Of a stretch of 64,000 nucleotides of DNA, positions 1 through 12,638 are shown piece after piece. The position numbers were made by a program, and so were the translations under genes. Source of the DNA: Cucumis sativus (lineage: Eukaryota > Streptophyta > Magnoliopsida > Cucurbitales > Cucurbitaceae); NCBI RefSeq assembly GCF_000004075.3, contig NC_026661.2:18380307-18444306 (forward strand). Reading direction: 5' to 3'. Position 1 is the first letter of the stretch, and each line of letters opens with the position of its first letter. The notes under the pieces are model-generated. The model was given only the letters and a program-made list of their open reading frames with translations, did no database searches and was not told the DNA's origin.

Positions 1-1984
1 GTTTGTCCCCGGCGGTTGAACCTCCTGCTTCGCAGCCTTCTCTGCTTCATCTCTCCTTCAATCAAGATCATGGCTGCTTTGCTGCCGGGACTGACCGTGG
101 GTTTCGGATCTACAATTGCGATCCCTTTAGAGAGATTTTCCGGAGGGATTTTGACCGTGGAGGTGGTGTTGGTGTTGTTGAGATGCTTTTTCGCTGTAAT
201 ATTTTGGCTCTTGTTGGTGGTGGACCCGACCCTCAGTATCCGCCCAATAAGGTTATGATTTGGGATGATCATCAGAGCCGGTGTATTGGGGAGCTTTCGT
301 TTAGGTCTGCTGTTCGTGGTGTTCGTTTACAGAGAGACAGGATTATTGTTATTTTGGAACAGAAGGTTTTTGTTTACAATTTTGCGGATTTGAAGTTGCT
401 GCATCAGATCGAAACTATTGCGAACCCTAAGGGTCTTTGTGCTGTTTCCCAGTTGAGTACTTCGCTCGTGCTTGTTTGCCCTGGATTACAGAAGGGGCAG
501 GTTAGGGTTGAGCATTATGCCTCTCGACGGACTAAGTTTATTATGGCTCATGACTCGAGAATTGCTTGCTTTGCGCTTACGACCAATGGGCAGTTACTTG
601 CTACAGCAAGTACCAAGGGAACTCTGGTTCGGATATTCAACACATTTGATGGAAATTTACTTCAAGAGGTGTGTTACTGTTCTTCAAATTGAATTCTTCT
701 TCTGGGTTTGTGTTGAATTGTTTGAATTTTAGTTTTGAGATTGCTGGAATGCCTATTAACGTGCCAAGGAATTTACTTTGTGAGATCTGGATATTATGTA
801 CAGGTAAGGAGAGGGGCAGATAGAGCAGAGATATACAGTTTGGCTTTCTCATCGACTGCCCAATGGCTGGCAGTCTCCAGTGACAAGGGCACCGTTCATG
901 TATTCAGCCTTAAAGTCAATTCTGGATCTCTTGGGAATGATATGTCTCATCAGAACGATTCTTCTCTTTCTGTGGCACCATCTGGTTCCTCATTTTCCTT
1001 TATCAAAGGTAATAAAACCCTTTCCTTTTGTCTAACTACTGATTTCCACTCTATTTGGTTATTAACTATTTGATTCTTAATTGCTTTATAAATTTATTGG
1101 CACCCTCTAGAAGGGAATGCTTAGACTAGAAGGCTGACTCTATTGTTGGCCTGAAACTGTCCTCCACGTTTTATCTGTATGTTCCATTTTTCTTTCAATG
1201 ATTGCTAGAAGAATAAGAAAAGCAATACAACATGAAAGCCAAGAGATTGGCGATTATCCTTACTATTTTCTTGCATACTAACGGCAAGTAATGACCAATG
1301 TCCTTTTTTGCCTCTTGCTCTGGATATAATGAACACTCTTGCACCTGTAGGTGTCTTGCCAAAATATTTCAAGTCGGAGTGGTCTGTTGCTCAGTTTCGC
1401 TTGCATGAAGGCTCTCAGTATGTCGTTGCTTTTGGTCACCAGAAGAATACGGTTGTAATCCTTGGAATGGACGGAAGGTACCATGTCTACTCTTTTCTCA
1501 ATATTTCTCTTTCACTTGATGACTCTTATGCAGAACAGTGATTAAGATGAAGGTTGTTTGGAAAACCTAACTACAAGTTTGATGTCTTCAAAAGAATATA
1601 TAGTTAATGTGAAACGTTTCTATTTTCATAGATTGCAAATAGATAATTCTTTTCTTCTGCTTTAACTTGAATCATTTCTTAGTTGTTACATTTTCTTTTC
1701 TTTAGCATTACTCTAAATTGTGAAACCGTCCATTCAATCTTGTATTTGACATGATAATATTTACTTTCTTCCACTTTCCCAACTTGTAGAACCATTTTCT
1801 TTATCCCTTCTATTTCCATGTTCTGTTTTATTATACTACTGCCATTTTGGAATTTTAGAATCTTGATGGTTCAATTTTTAATTTTATGTATAGCTTCTAC
1901 CGATGCCAATTTGATTCGGTGAATGGAGGAGAGATGACACAGCTTGAATATCACAACTTTCTAATGCCGGAGGAAGCCTTCTAG
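1..1984 (+). CDS. ATG18: ATG18-type PROPPIN autophagy protein, 5' partial
   Basis: WD40 beta-propeller (PROPPIN) protein that binds PI3P/PI(3,5)P2 on autophagic membranes and works with ATG2 in phagophore growth (family knowledge). The gene enters from the left edge: the reading frame is open at base 3 (TTG, not a start), so the N-terminus lies outside. Coding exons are 1-668, 804-1008, 1351-1477 and 1894-1984, all GT-AG and in phase, giving 362 visible residues and ending in MPEEAF and TAG. The phosphoinositide-binding RRG motif is read as [12 protein letters not shown] at the start of exon 2. [20 protein letters not shown] and [12 protein letters not shown] are typical of the ATG18a/c/d group. 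I cannot assign the paralogue letter without alignment. No frameshift or stop is seen. Confidence 0.93.
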
Positions 1985-4900
1985 CCCAATATTCTCTTTA
2001 TTTTGGTGATGTCGTATGCATTTTCTTTTCCTGCAACCTCCTAAGCCTGCTGTAAATACATCTATGTACATGAATAGATTGGCCTATGTCCGTCTTAAGG
2101 AAAAGAGAAAGAAAAAAAAAACCCTATTATTGCCACTCATGTTCATATTTAAATTTTTCTTGTCATATTTGCTATACTTCAAACAAGGAGGAAGCAGAAA
2201 AAAATTGGAAATGAAGAGAAGAAAGTATGACTCATGAGATTACTTTAGATAACTTTGTTGTAATATAATGATGATTTGAATGATAACATAATGTGCTTTT
2301 CCTGGAGTTGCCTGATAAAATGGAGACTAACGAAAGGGTAGCAAAGCATTAACAAAAATATTAACTCGGACTTGATGATAGAGAGAAGAAATGCCTTATC
2401 GTTAGGGTACACATTCCAAAAAGAAAAGCCGCGTAGGTAGAAAAGTTGAAAATAAACGATGGGGGATTTATTTATTAATAGGTAGCTAAAGTAGTCTACA
2501 TCTCTTATTTAAAACTATAGTCTGTATTTTGCTTCCTCCATTCAGTGTCCTTGGGGTATTAAGGACATGTTAACAGGTTGGATGTTTGTGACTGATTAGG
2601 CTTATTTACTGTGGAATATGAGTAAGATATTTGACGGAGCTAAGAACATTTTTCTGGTGATTGGCTGGGAATATTTGCACCGGTGTTTGCTTATACCTTT
2701 CTTGATCTTTTGGACAAGGTAAAGGGTAACATGGATGTTGAGATTTTGACATTGTTTCAACATTTTGGGGCATTTCATTTGAGATATGAAGCCTTTGAGT
2801 TAATATATTGGAATGAAGAAGTTTGGGTGAGGGGGAGTTAGTAAGATGGAGGTTGAGAATGAATAACTAGAAAAGAGAAAAGAGGGTAAAAGATTGTTGT
2901 TTAGGGGGGGGGGGGTGTGGAGAGGGATGGAAGGGAGCATTGGGTTTCACCTTTCTTTTTTTTGAATGTCTGTGATGTCTGTGTGCAGACTTTAGTAGAC
3001 CCAACTATTGAAGTTATGTATTCTAAAATTGTTCTAAAGTGGGGTCCTTAAAATTTTAAATTGGTGCTATTATAATTAATGTTGGGACTTATATGATAGT
3101 TTTGAAACTGTGGGAAAGACTCCAGAAGTTGGTAGTGTATTATATTATATTATTGGCTATAAAGAGGGAGTAGTTTGAATGGTGGATTGATGTGGACAAA
3201 TTATAATTTCTTAAACAACATAGGTAGTTAGCTAAGAACTAAGTAGGTGACAATATTAGGCTACTTAATTTCTTGGGATTCTCCGTCTTAACAAAATTTC
3301 TCTCTTTTCTTTGGTTCGTATCTTTGAGTGTCCGTATTTTTGTGTCTATATAGTTTACGTGTACTTCAATTAATCTTTTTACAGCATTGTTTCCCTTTAT
3401 TATCACTAGATCAACTTATGATTATGATATGTTACTTCACAACGTTTTGTAAAAAGAACAAAATGGAACAACTTTTGAAATTGTAGGTGTTACTAACATC
3501 TCATGAAAACGATTTGAATCAATTTTTTTTAAAAAAAATCATTAATAGTGTTTATTATTAGGTTATCAATATATTGATATATATATATTTTTAACATCGT
3601 AGAAGGCTCTTAAGAAAAAGGAAAACTAGGTGTCATCTCCATATCTTTCTATAGAAAAAAAAATGAAAGGTCAAAATTGTTTTAAAAGCATATCTTCTTA
3701 CCATAAAAGTTTTTTCTTTTCTTTTTCTTTTTTTTGGAAAGATAATAAAGTTAACATTTAGATTGAGAAACAATATGAATATTTGAAACCATTGTCGCAG
3801 TAATAAAAATATTTAGTAAAAAGATTAGATGAATTAGAAACATAATTAATATTTAATTAAGTAAATATTGTTGGCACTGAAAAATGAATCATCCCTAATT
3901 TAATTAACTTCTCCCATTTTATGTTGAAATATCAAAGAACTTAGGAGAGTATGTCATTGAAAATAGAGTAGCAAATCTCAACGTGGTGGAAACTTAAAAT
4001 CAATACTAATTTTAAGTTTTGGAAAATAAAAAATATACATTTCATTTTGTAATATTTCACTTTAAACTTAGTTTATAAACGGATCTTTCACCATGAGATC
4101 TACCCTTTTACCAACATTTTTAAAATCCATTTTTTTAAAAAAAGCATTTCTAAAAGTTTTTTTGTTTTAAAAAAAAAAATTAGCTAAGAGTTGTACTACT
4201 AATACAAAAATGATAAGAAAATGAAAGGAATTAGACATATTTATTTAAAAGGAAAAAGAAAACGAAACGATTACTAAGGAGATCCTTGTAAAATTTTGTT
4301 TTAATTTTGAAATTTGGATAAAAAAACTTAACAAAATATTTGGAATATTGTAAAAAAAATTATATTCTTAATTTTAAAAAATCAAATATCATTACAAAAT
4401 AAAATGTTTTTAAAAAATTATTTTTGAAATTTGACCAAAAAAGAGAGAAAAATGTAATAAAAAAAGGAGCATACTTTTCAAAATTACAAAAACTAGATTA
4501 TTTTTAAAACTTTTACAAAATAATTCCTTTGTTTTCTCATTTACTCCCTAAAAAATATTTTTAAAAACCAAGTTGTAGGAAAAAGAAAAAAGGATTTTGT
4601 TTTGAAAGTATATACTAATAAAATTGTGACTAAATTACAAACATCTATTCATAAAGAAAACAAAAACTAAAATCATATGTTTATAATATATCATTTAATC
4701 AGAATTTATAACTCTATAACGTACTATTAAATCTTTGTTTAAGCTTACTGTTACATTAAATTATTATTTTATTTTACAATTCTGGAAGAGTTGTTTCGGG
4801 GCATTAAGTCGGTCATCATAGTCTCAAGTAGTTTTATTGTAGATAAACGTAAGTATAATACTTAAGAACCTTTTAACTATCTATTATAGATATAAGGAGA

Positions 4901-5504
4901 GGTATAATAAACGAGAACTAGTTAAACATTATTTGTTGACCTTGGTTAAAACGATTCTCACACTCTTTTGTTTCTTTGGATTATCATAACAACAAATTGA
5001 AAAGACTCCATTAATATATAATCATTTCATCTTTTTTAAACTTTGATCTTTGTTTAGTGTATCAATTAACACCGTCCTTAAATTTTAGTTAAAAGTACTT
5101 ATTTCATGTAAAACAACAAATCAAAGTTTCGATTATTAAACTTCTAAATTATTAAAAGTGAATAAGTTTACATTTTTTATTAATATTAAATTTGAAAATC
5201 ATCGGTATTCCATTCTTATACATGTGTCGTTTAGAACTTTGTAAGATGTTAGATCAAGAAATAGAAGATTAGAATGGATGCACGAATAATGTTTAACAAC
5301 AAATCTTAATTGAGAGTCTAAATTTAATACAAATTTTTTCTTAAAAATTCGTACTTATTATACACGTTTAAAAAGTTACGTTCTAAAAAAAACTAAATAA
5401 ACACTAACGTTTTTTTTAACCCTAACACACAAATAGAATCAAGAGCAATCACATTCTACATTGCAAATAAGCACAAGGAAACATGGTCAGATCTTGTATT
5501 TTAT

Positions 5505-5615
5505 TGTCAATATGAGCTTAGCTCAACTGACACCTGTATATTCCTGTGGACAAGAGGTCCCGGTTCAAATCTCTAACCCAACATTTATTACAATACATTT
5601 GTAAAAAAAAAAAAT
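5505..5615 (+). mobile_element. tRNA-derived SINE-like element
   Basis: A box A-like TAGCTCAACTG at 5519-5529 is followed 33 bases later by a box B-like GGTTCAAATCT at 5562-5572. This is the spacing of an internal RNA polymerase III promoter. A run of A (about 5603-5615) then closes the element. The sequence does not fold as a tRNA, so a short SINE or SINE remnant is the best reading. The ends are approximate and no target-site duplication was confirmed. Confidence 0.5.
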
Positions 5616-6002
5616 TCACATATTTAGGAAAAGATTTCAATACTTTAAGTCAAAATCAACTTTAGTATTTTCATTTTTGCCACTAAATTATTTGATGATA
5701 TTTTGTTTGTAAGTTCTATAAAAGCCATTACATCTTAATCAACGGTTCCATAATTATTGGTTGAAAAAAAATAAACCGAATGATATATGATTATTTTAAA
5801 ACTTCTTTTTTTAGATTTTCAAAAGAAAATGGAAAACCTGTATATTTTCCTTTTTATAAAAACAGTGAAAGTAGAAGGTAAGTTTCATTTTCAAAATTTA
5901 AAAAACTTAGCCATCAAATTGACCTAAGTTACTTACAGTACTTTTAATTATGCCATCAAATTAACGTAAGTTACTTACAATATTTTATTTGTGTATAAAA
6001 TT

Positions 6003-6021
6003 TTAGGGTTTAGGGTTTAAG
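6003..6021 (+). repeat. Short telomere-type repeat (TTTAGGG)
   Basis: Two and a half units of the plant telomere heptamer, the last one changed to TTTAAGG, about 500 bases upstream of the first GST gene. It is too short to be an interstitial telomere and is more likely a telo-box-like or chance motif. Confidence 0.5.
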
Positions 6022-6452
6022 GTAAAACTAAAGCGAGTAGATCAAATTCTAGGAAGAGAAGAGGTTGGACTAAGACCCAAATTGATACGTTCGACTTTGG
6101 ACTAACACCCAAATTGATATGATCAACCAAGGATATGGTATGATCTAATTTGAGCCTTGGGGAAGAATAAAGTTTGGGTGAAAAAGGCAAAGGTGGTACC
6201 CTTCTTCCCTTTTTTGTCCACTATTAGACATTTGTTTTAATAATCTTCCAATAGTTTTTCATTTTAAAAGAAATGATACTTTCGAACAATTTACCTAACG
6301 ATTACTCCTAATTTCATTCGATGAGTGACGCCACCATTTTACGAATCTGAAAGCGATCTCCATTAAAGATCCGCGTTCTACGACTCCATCCATTTCCCAC
6401 TTTGCCAACTGCATCACGAACCACAAATTAACCCTTCTTTCATTCATTTCTC

Positions 6453-6459
6453 TATAAAG
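6453..6459 (+). promoter_or_regulatory. TATA box of GSTF copy 1
   Basis: TATAAAG lies about 60 bases upstream of the ATG at 6517, within pyrimidine-rich leader sequence. A single TGACG core (6326-6330), half of an as-1-type element often seen in GST promoters, lies further upstream. Confidence 0.6.
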
Positions 6460-6516
6460 AAACCCAACAAATTCATCTTCCCCATAAAAATCCCATCTCC
6501 ATTTCTTCCATTAATA

Positions 6517-7777
6517 ATGGCGAGTATCAAAGTCCATGGAAGCCCAATTTCCACTGCCACAGCCAGAGTTCTCGTTTGTCTTTACGAGAAAGATCTCGAT
6601 TATGAGTTCGTTCTTGTTGATATGAAAAACAACGAGCATAAGAAACACCCTTTTCTCTCCATTAATGTGACTCTCTCTCTCTCTGTAATTGTTAAATTCT
6701 GAATGTTTTTTCCATCGATTATTGTTTCTGAATGGGTTTTTTGTGGAATTTCTGTAGCCGTTTGGTCAAGTTCCTGGGTTTCAAGACGGGGATCTCACCA
6801 TTTTCGGTAATCAAAGACTGTCTTGTTTCCCTCTTTAAATGTTATTTGGCACTCAAATAATCGATTTACTTTTCATAAGTACTTGAAAACAATTCTTAGA
6901 ATACAAATCTTTTTACATTTCCGATGAAAATTAAAACTTGCAATGGTACGGGAATGACCTAGAATAGAAATTTAGTTCGTACTACCATTTCTGATGATCC
7001 TCGCACTGTTTCAGTTTCAAAAAGTAAAAAATAATATTGTAATTTAACAAAGACGACCAAGAGTATTTGTTTAATTTAGTCAAATGTTTATATACTATTT
7101 TGATAATCAATACTTTAAAAATGTTCATTTGGGTTATTATATACTCGTGGGATAGTGATTGATGTCTTGTCCATTCAGCAAACTTGAATTGAGTGTAGAA
7201 AGTATAATTTTAGACAAAAGCTGAAAGCAATCAATAGAAAATTTGTATTTAAACCAATAAAAGTTCCCAATCTGAAAATATATAGATTTTTCTCATGGTG
7301 TTTGATAAAATGTTTCTTTGTGTAGAATCAAGGGCCATTACTCAATATTTGGCCAAGACATACGCCAACAAAGGAAACCAGTTGATCCCCAACGACCCAA
7401 AGAAAGCAGCGATCGTATCAACATGGATCGAGGTGGAGGGTCACCATTACGACCCACCTGGGGTGGCTTTGTCGTTCGAGCATCTAGTCAAGCCATTATT
7501 TGGCCTCGGCGAAACCGATCCTGCAGCGGTGGCAGAGAATGAAGCCAAGCTTGGGAAAGTCCTTGACATCTACGAGAATCAGCTTAGCAAAAATAAGTTC
7601 TTAGCAGGGGATGAATTCAGTTTGGCAGATTTGCACCACTTGCCCAATGTCAGCTACTTGTTGGCAACACCGTCGAAGAAGCTGTTCGAGTCACGGCCGC
7701 GTGTCAATGCGTGGGTGACTGAGATCATTGCAAGGCCTTCGTGGGCTAAGGTTGTTGCCTTGCGCAATCAGAGTTAA
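6517..7777 (+). CDS. GSTF: Phi-class glutathione S-transferase, copy 1
   Basis: Cytosolic enzyme that conjugates glutathione to electrophiles or carries small ligands (family knowledge). Exons are 6517-6666, 6758-6806 and 7326-7777, all GT-AG, giving 216 aa, the normal phi length. The N-terminal thioredoxin-like domain carries the catalytic serine of the phi class at S12 (in [10 protein letters not shown]), the [11 protein letters not shown] segment, [12 protein letters not shown] with the conserved proline of the glutathione site, and ESRAITQY. The helical C-terminal domain has [11 protein letters not shown] and the ARPSWAKV end. The 49-base exon 2 is the same size in all three copies. Compared with the other copies the C-terminus is slightly longer (ALRNQS) and the H-site region differs ([11 protein letters not shown]). 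It heads a three-gene cluster, and its 3' end faces copy 2. Confidence 0.95.
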
Positions 7778-8952
7778 GAGGTTTGGTTTTAATATGAACA
7801 GGTAGTTTTGTGTTGATGTTGGTGGCTTGTTAATGGTCCTTGGAGTTCCAAAAAGGGAAAAAAAAGTGTTTTTGGTTCATGGGTGTAGTTTGTCTTTATC
7901 TCTTATTATGTATGTATGGAAAATAGAAATAATTGACTTTGTTTGCAAAGTTCCACTTTGGGTAATTTTGCTTCTCTGTCAAAAGAAGTTAAATATGATT
8001 AAAGAAAGTTACTTTTTAGTATATGCATTTCTATAAATGGTACTTTTAATTTATTTCAAGTACTTACTCTTATTGTGAAAGAATCTAAAACTCAATTGTC
8101 AAATTTTTTTTGGTACAGCAAAGATGAGGTGAAAGGTGAAAGATTAAACCCTTACCTCCAAAGATACATGCTCAATCAAACTCATTTGGATGATAATTAC
8201 AACTTAACGTGGTTCATATTCGACTCTTAATCAGTATAACAATTTAAGATGGGTAGGAAATTTAATTAAACTTAATACTATTTTTCACGTTTGGGATTAA
8301 AGTTGTTACAAATTGTGAAATATAATGACTAACCTAATATTTATTGAAGTTTAGGGATCAAATTTTACAAATCTATAAGTGCGGGTACTAAATTGTTAGA
8401 AAACAAAGTTTATTGATTAGATTGTTATTCTTAGAGACCAAAAAATTATTTTTGTCTTTGAAACATTAACATTTTTAGTTCAAAGATATACATTAAGGAC
8501 GAGCATAATAGACCGAATTGCAAGCATAATAAATTGAATTGCAAACCGATTGATTAAAACAGACCAAACTGATTTTTCAAGGGTTTGAATCAACATAAAC
8601 CAACCAACAATGAGTTTGCACTCTTTCATGGTTGGAGTTTGCACACTTTCATGGTTGGAGTCGTTTTGAACATTTGTTAAACCAATCTAGTCGATTTAGT
8701 AGCGGTTTGATCGATAAACCGAGTCTAACTGTCTGCTTGTATCTAATATACATGACCATTGGATTGTAAAGTGACACACCTCACCTAAGCATTACAAAAA
8801 GTTGCATCAACCAAACATTGAACAACAAATTGCACAAACCAACTTATTACAACAGACAAAAAGCAAAAGACAATCACACACAACATTTAGATATATATTT
8901 AAAGCTTTCATGATATAGTGAAGGCTTATCTGCAAAGTCAAAACCATCCATA
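7778..8952. other. Spacer between convergent GST genes
   Basis: 3' UTRs of two convergent GST genes and AT-rich sequence. It contains an imperfect 22-base duplication around 8503-8545 and a 23-base tandem pair at 8612-8657. No gene is supported. Confidence 0.7.
8612..8657. repeat. 23-bp tandem duplication
   Basis: Two adjacent 23-base units beginning GAGTTTGCAC and ending CATGGTTG, with one mismatch. Confidence 0.85.
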
Positions 8953-9748
8953 TTACTTGCGCAAAGCAAGCACCTTAGCCCAAGCCGGCCTGGCCATGAT
9001 ATCAGCCACCCAAGCATTGACATGGGGCCGAGCTTCAAACAATTTCTTGGTTTGCGTCTCCAACAAGAACCCTAACGTTGGAATATGGTGAAGATCAGCC
9101 AAACTGAAGGCTTCCCCAGCCAAGTACTTGGATTCAGCCAACCTCTTCTCATAGATATCAACAACTTTGGCTAACTCGGCTTCCTTTTCCTCAACCACTG
9201 CACCATCTGTCTCACCCCATCCAAGCTTTGGCTTTAAATATATCTCATACACAAGTTTAGAGGCTGGTGGATTAAAATGATGACTCTCCACTTCAATCCA
9301 TGTTAATAATGCAGCTGCTTCTTTGCAGTCTTGGGGAATCAATTGGGTTCCATTATTAGTATAATTTGCGGAGATGTATTGTGTGATTGCTCTAGATTCT
9401 GTACACAGACAATTTATCAGAAACCTTGTGTTGCATAATCACAAACACTTATCATGAGAAGAGAATTGGTTTGAAAATTTACCAAAAAGTGTTAAATCCC
9501 CATCTTGGAATCCAGGAATTTGACCAAAAGGCTACAATCCAACAAAATGAAATCAAGAACAACCCATGAAAATTAAAGCAAGCTAAGGCAAAATTTACAT
9601 TGATGGAGAGAAAAGGGTGTTTCTTATGTTCGCCTTCGTGCAATTTGACATTGATAAACTCGAATTCGAGGTCTTTCTCGTAGAGACAAGCTAGAACCTT
9701 GCATGTGGGTGTGGAAAGGGCGAGTCCATAGACTTTGATGCTGGCCAT
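8953..9748 (-). CDS. GSTF: Phi-class glutathione S-transferase, copy 2
   Basis: Same family and structure as the neighbours, but on the opposite strand. Exons in reading order are 9748-9599, 9531-9483 and 9398-8953, all GT-AG, giving 214 aa. The catalytic serine is kept at S12 (LALSTPTCKV), but the residue after the serine loop that is usually arginine is lysine (K17) and a proline replaces alanine at 14. [13 protein letters not shown] and [10 protein letters not shown] form the glutathione site, and [11 protein letters not shown] and ARPAWAKV mark the C-terminal domain. The exon 3 protein resembles copy 3 most ([18 protein letters not shown]). A TATA-like TTTTAAAG lies near 9823-9830, about 80 bases upstream. 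No disruption is seen. Confidence 0.94.
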
Positions 9749-11817
9749 TGAATTAATCTTGAAGAGGGATTGAATTGTAGAAAGTGATTAGAAATGGAGA
9801 TGGGTTTGAACAAAGAGATGGGTTTTAAAGTGATTAATGGCGGAAATTCTTATAATGGGAAAGTGATTTTGGGGAGAATATTCTCTTGTAAGTGTCATCT
9901 AAAAAACTAGAAGGGAGAAATGTCATTGATTGTACGAATTCTTAATCACTTAATTCCTTGCAAATAACTATTCTCATTTGTCACACTACCATACCAAACC
10001 TCCTAAATTTCGGATTTTAACTTCAACTACGTCTAACCAAACAATAATACAATCATTTTAAGATAAAAGAGTAAGCCAATTAAAAGTTTGAACAAAAACT
10101 TAGACTATGATAGGATCCAAATCATGCATTTATGAATCTCATTTTCATTGGTTATCTCTTTTGAGTTTGGAATTATCAACTCATCTTTTATTAATTTAGT
10201 GGTAATTTTGTTTTTAAAAAATATGCTTACTTCTTGAAAAGATTAATAATAGTGAATTTCAAACCCAAGTTGATGGATTGTTATGGACTCTAATAGATGT
10301 CTATCAGCTTGATGATAAACAACTCATATGAACATTTATCACTATAATGATATACACTAATAGATGTCTATCTAGATTTGTCGTAGTTTAGTATTAATAA
10401 TAAATAAAATTTAACATTATTTTCATGTGTTTTCATTCTAATAGAATGAATTCTCTTTTTTTACCCTTTAATTTGAATCTTGTTGTCTTTCGAAATCAAG
10501 AGATGCAGTAATAGTACATTAGTGATATCAACTTATCTTATATTCAAAATTCTCTATATTCACTCAGTTAAACTAACCGTAGTTTGTAGAAATTAAACTC
10601 CTAAATAATAAAAACATAACCCCTTCAACTTATATGATTGGTACAATTATTTCTACCATGAAGATAAGTTTGAATTACAAATTTACAGTTAGATTTTACT
10701 GTTTAGTCACCATCATAATTAATAATGGTTATTGTGATTCAACCTTGGGAGATGGGGATACCCAACATGTGTAGGCATTGTTATTATTATAACTATAACA
10801 ACTCCAATGCAAAAAAATTAATTTATATGTTAAGAATACATTATTTTCCACATGCATATATATGAATTATTTAGTTTTTTTTTTTTTTAGCTTTCTCTTT
10901 TTTATATATCAACTATCTCGTAATTATCGTCAACTTTATTCACTTGACATATAAAATATGCATTGATGATAAAGAAATTTATTGCTCCAATTATTCTTCC
11001 ACTTATGTTATACTAAAAGAAAATCAATACTACATTAGTCATAATTGAATGGGTCACATCACACGAAAGAGAAAAGAAATTAATCCTAATTAATTAACAA
11101 ATCAATATTAATAATTTTAATTACCCCATTTAATGTATGAGAGACCGTTTAACTCATTGACACAAACATCTTCTACGGTTTATTTTTATAATTTATTTTC
11201 TAACTGGGTATGATTACAATCTCATACACTGAATGGCATAAGATTCCCAATCCATAACACTTTTTTCTCTATTATTATATGTCATAAAAGTATTATCACT
11301 GCCCTAATCTATTAATATATGTTACAAGAGATTAAAATATCTAGTCTTTCAATATATAACATATGGTCTCTACTAACTGAGTAATACCGAGCTAGACGAA
11401 ATATATTATGTCTTTTTCTTTCAACTAGAGATTGAAACATCTAGCTTTATTTTGATCTTTAAAGTATTGACTCTATTTGAGGTCTCCTAACAACTGTCAC
11501 ATAAAGAATTAGGTTAGGTAAGATCATGGACACGTTTTAGTTGAATTGACATATCGAAAAGAAAAAAAAGTTCCAAACAACAAACTTTGAAAGGTGAAAG
11601 TGTGACATTGGTCATAGCTTGTGTGTGTGGAAAGCCATGGCGTGGCTATGTCCGTACTCGCTCAGCTCAAGGCAAAGCGCCAAAGTCCACTATTCACATC
11701 TCTCCTTTTTTTTTTTCTATATAATTCATCGTTTCCTTCCACAAACCCATCTCTAATTCTCCACGACCTTCTCTATTTTCAAATTTCATCGTTGAGTTTT
11801 TTTTCTCTGTAGTATCA
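9749..11817. other. Divergent promoter region of two GST genes
   Basis: AT-rich spacer between the starts of copies 2 and 3. It carries repeated AATAGATGTCTATC motifs near 10292 and 10361 and a long T run near 10877. No gene is supported. Confidence 0.7.
11718..11724 (+). promoter_or_regulatory. TATA box of GSTF copy 3
   Basis: TATATAA follows a T tract and lies 94 bases upstream of the ATG at 11818. Confidence 0.6.
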
Positions 11818-12638
11818 ATGGCTGGTGCTATCAAGGTTCATGGAATCCCCACTTCCACAGCCACTGGTAGGGTTCTTGCTGCCCTTTACGAGAAGGATCT
11901 TCATTTCGAGCTTGTGAATGTCAAATTACACGAAGGAGAACACAAGAGAGAGCCCTTTATCTCGTTGAATGTGAGTTTTCTATCGTTTCCCATTTCTTGT
12001 TTTTTTTTTTTTTTTCTGGGTTTGTCTGTTTTTGTTGATCCGAGTTTTGATTCCAGCCCTTTGGTCAAGTTCCTGCATTCCAAGATGGAGATCTGAATCT
12101 TTTTGGTAAGATTTACTTAGCTTTTTACTGTTAAATCATGAGTGTTTGTCACTTTGGGCCAAAATATTTGATGAAATGTCTCTTTGGTGTAGAATCAAGA
12201 GCGATCACACAATACATCTCTGGAAATTACGCTAGTAATGGAACCCAGTTGATTCCTCAAGATCCCAAGAAAGCGGCTGTCGTACTAACATGGATTGAAG
12301 TGGAGAGCCACCATTTTGACCCAGTGGCCATGAAATTAGTGTTCGAGCTTTGCTTAAAACCAGTTTTTGGGTGGGGTGATGCCGATCCTGCAGTGGTTGA
12401 GCAAAGTGAAACTGAATTAGGCAAAGTTCTTGACATCTATGAGAAAAGACTGACTGAGTCAAAATACTTAGGAGGTGAGTCCTTCAGTTTGGCTGATCTA
12501 CACCATCTCCCTGTTTTGGGCTACTTGTTGGCCACACAATCCAAGAAACTGTTTGAATCTCGACCCCATGTCAATGCTTGGGTGGCTGATATCATAGCCA
12601 GGCCATCTTGGGCAAAAGTTGTTGAACTTCGCAAGTAA
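11818..12638 (+). CDS. GSTF: Phi-class glutathione S-transferase, copy 3
   Basis: Third member of the cluster. Exons are 11818-11970, 12057-12105 and 12193-12638, all GT-AG, giving 215 aa. Compared with copies 1 and 2 it has one extra residue after the start (MAGAIKVHG), so the catalytic serine shifts to S13 ([11 protein letters not shown]). The glutathione-site segments [13 protein letters not shown] and [10 protein letters not shown] are intact, as are [11 protein letters not shown] and [13 protein letters not shown]. Introns are only 86-87 bases, while copy 1 has a 519-base second intron. The role is glutathione conjugation or peroxidase activity in the cytosol, with the substrate unknown. 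The three copies look like products of local duplication with one inversion. Confidence 0.95.

Larger units (their letters stand above)
1985..6516. other. Intergenic, AT-rich, 4.5 kb
   Basis: 3' UTR of the ATG18-like gene, then AT-rich spacer without a supported gene. It holds a G homopolymer near 2907-2917, many A/T runs between 3500 and 4600, a SINE-like element (5505-5615) and a short TTTAGGG run (6003-6021). The last ~200 bases are the promoter of the first GST gene. Confidence 0.7.

Noticed and set aside
6003-6021. Interstitial telomere
   Set aside because: Only two perfect TTTAGGG units; too short to claim.
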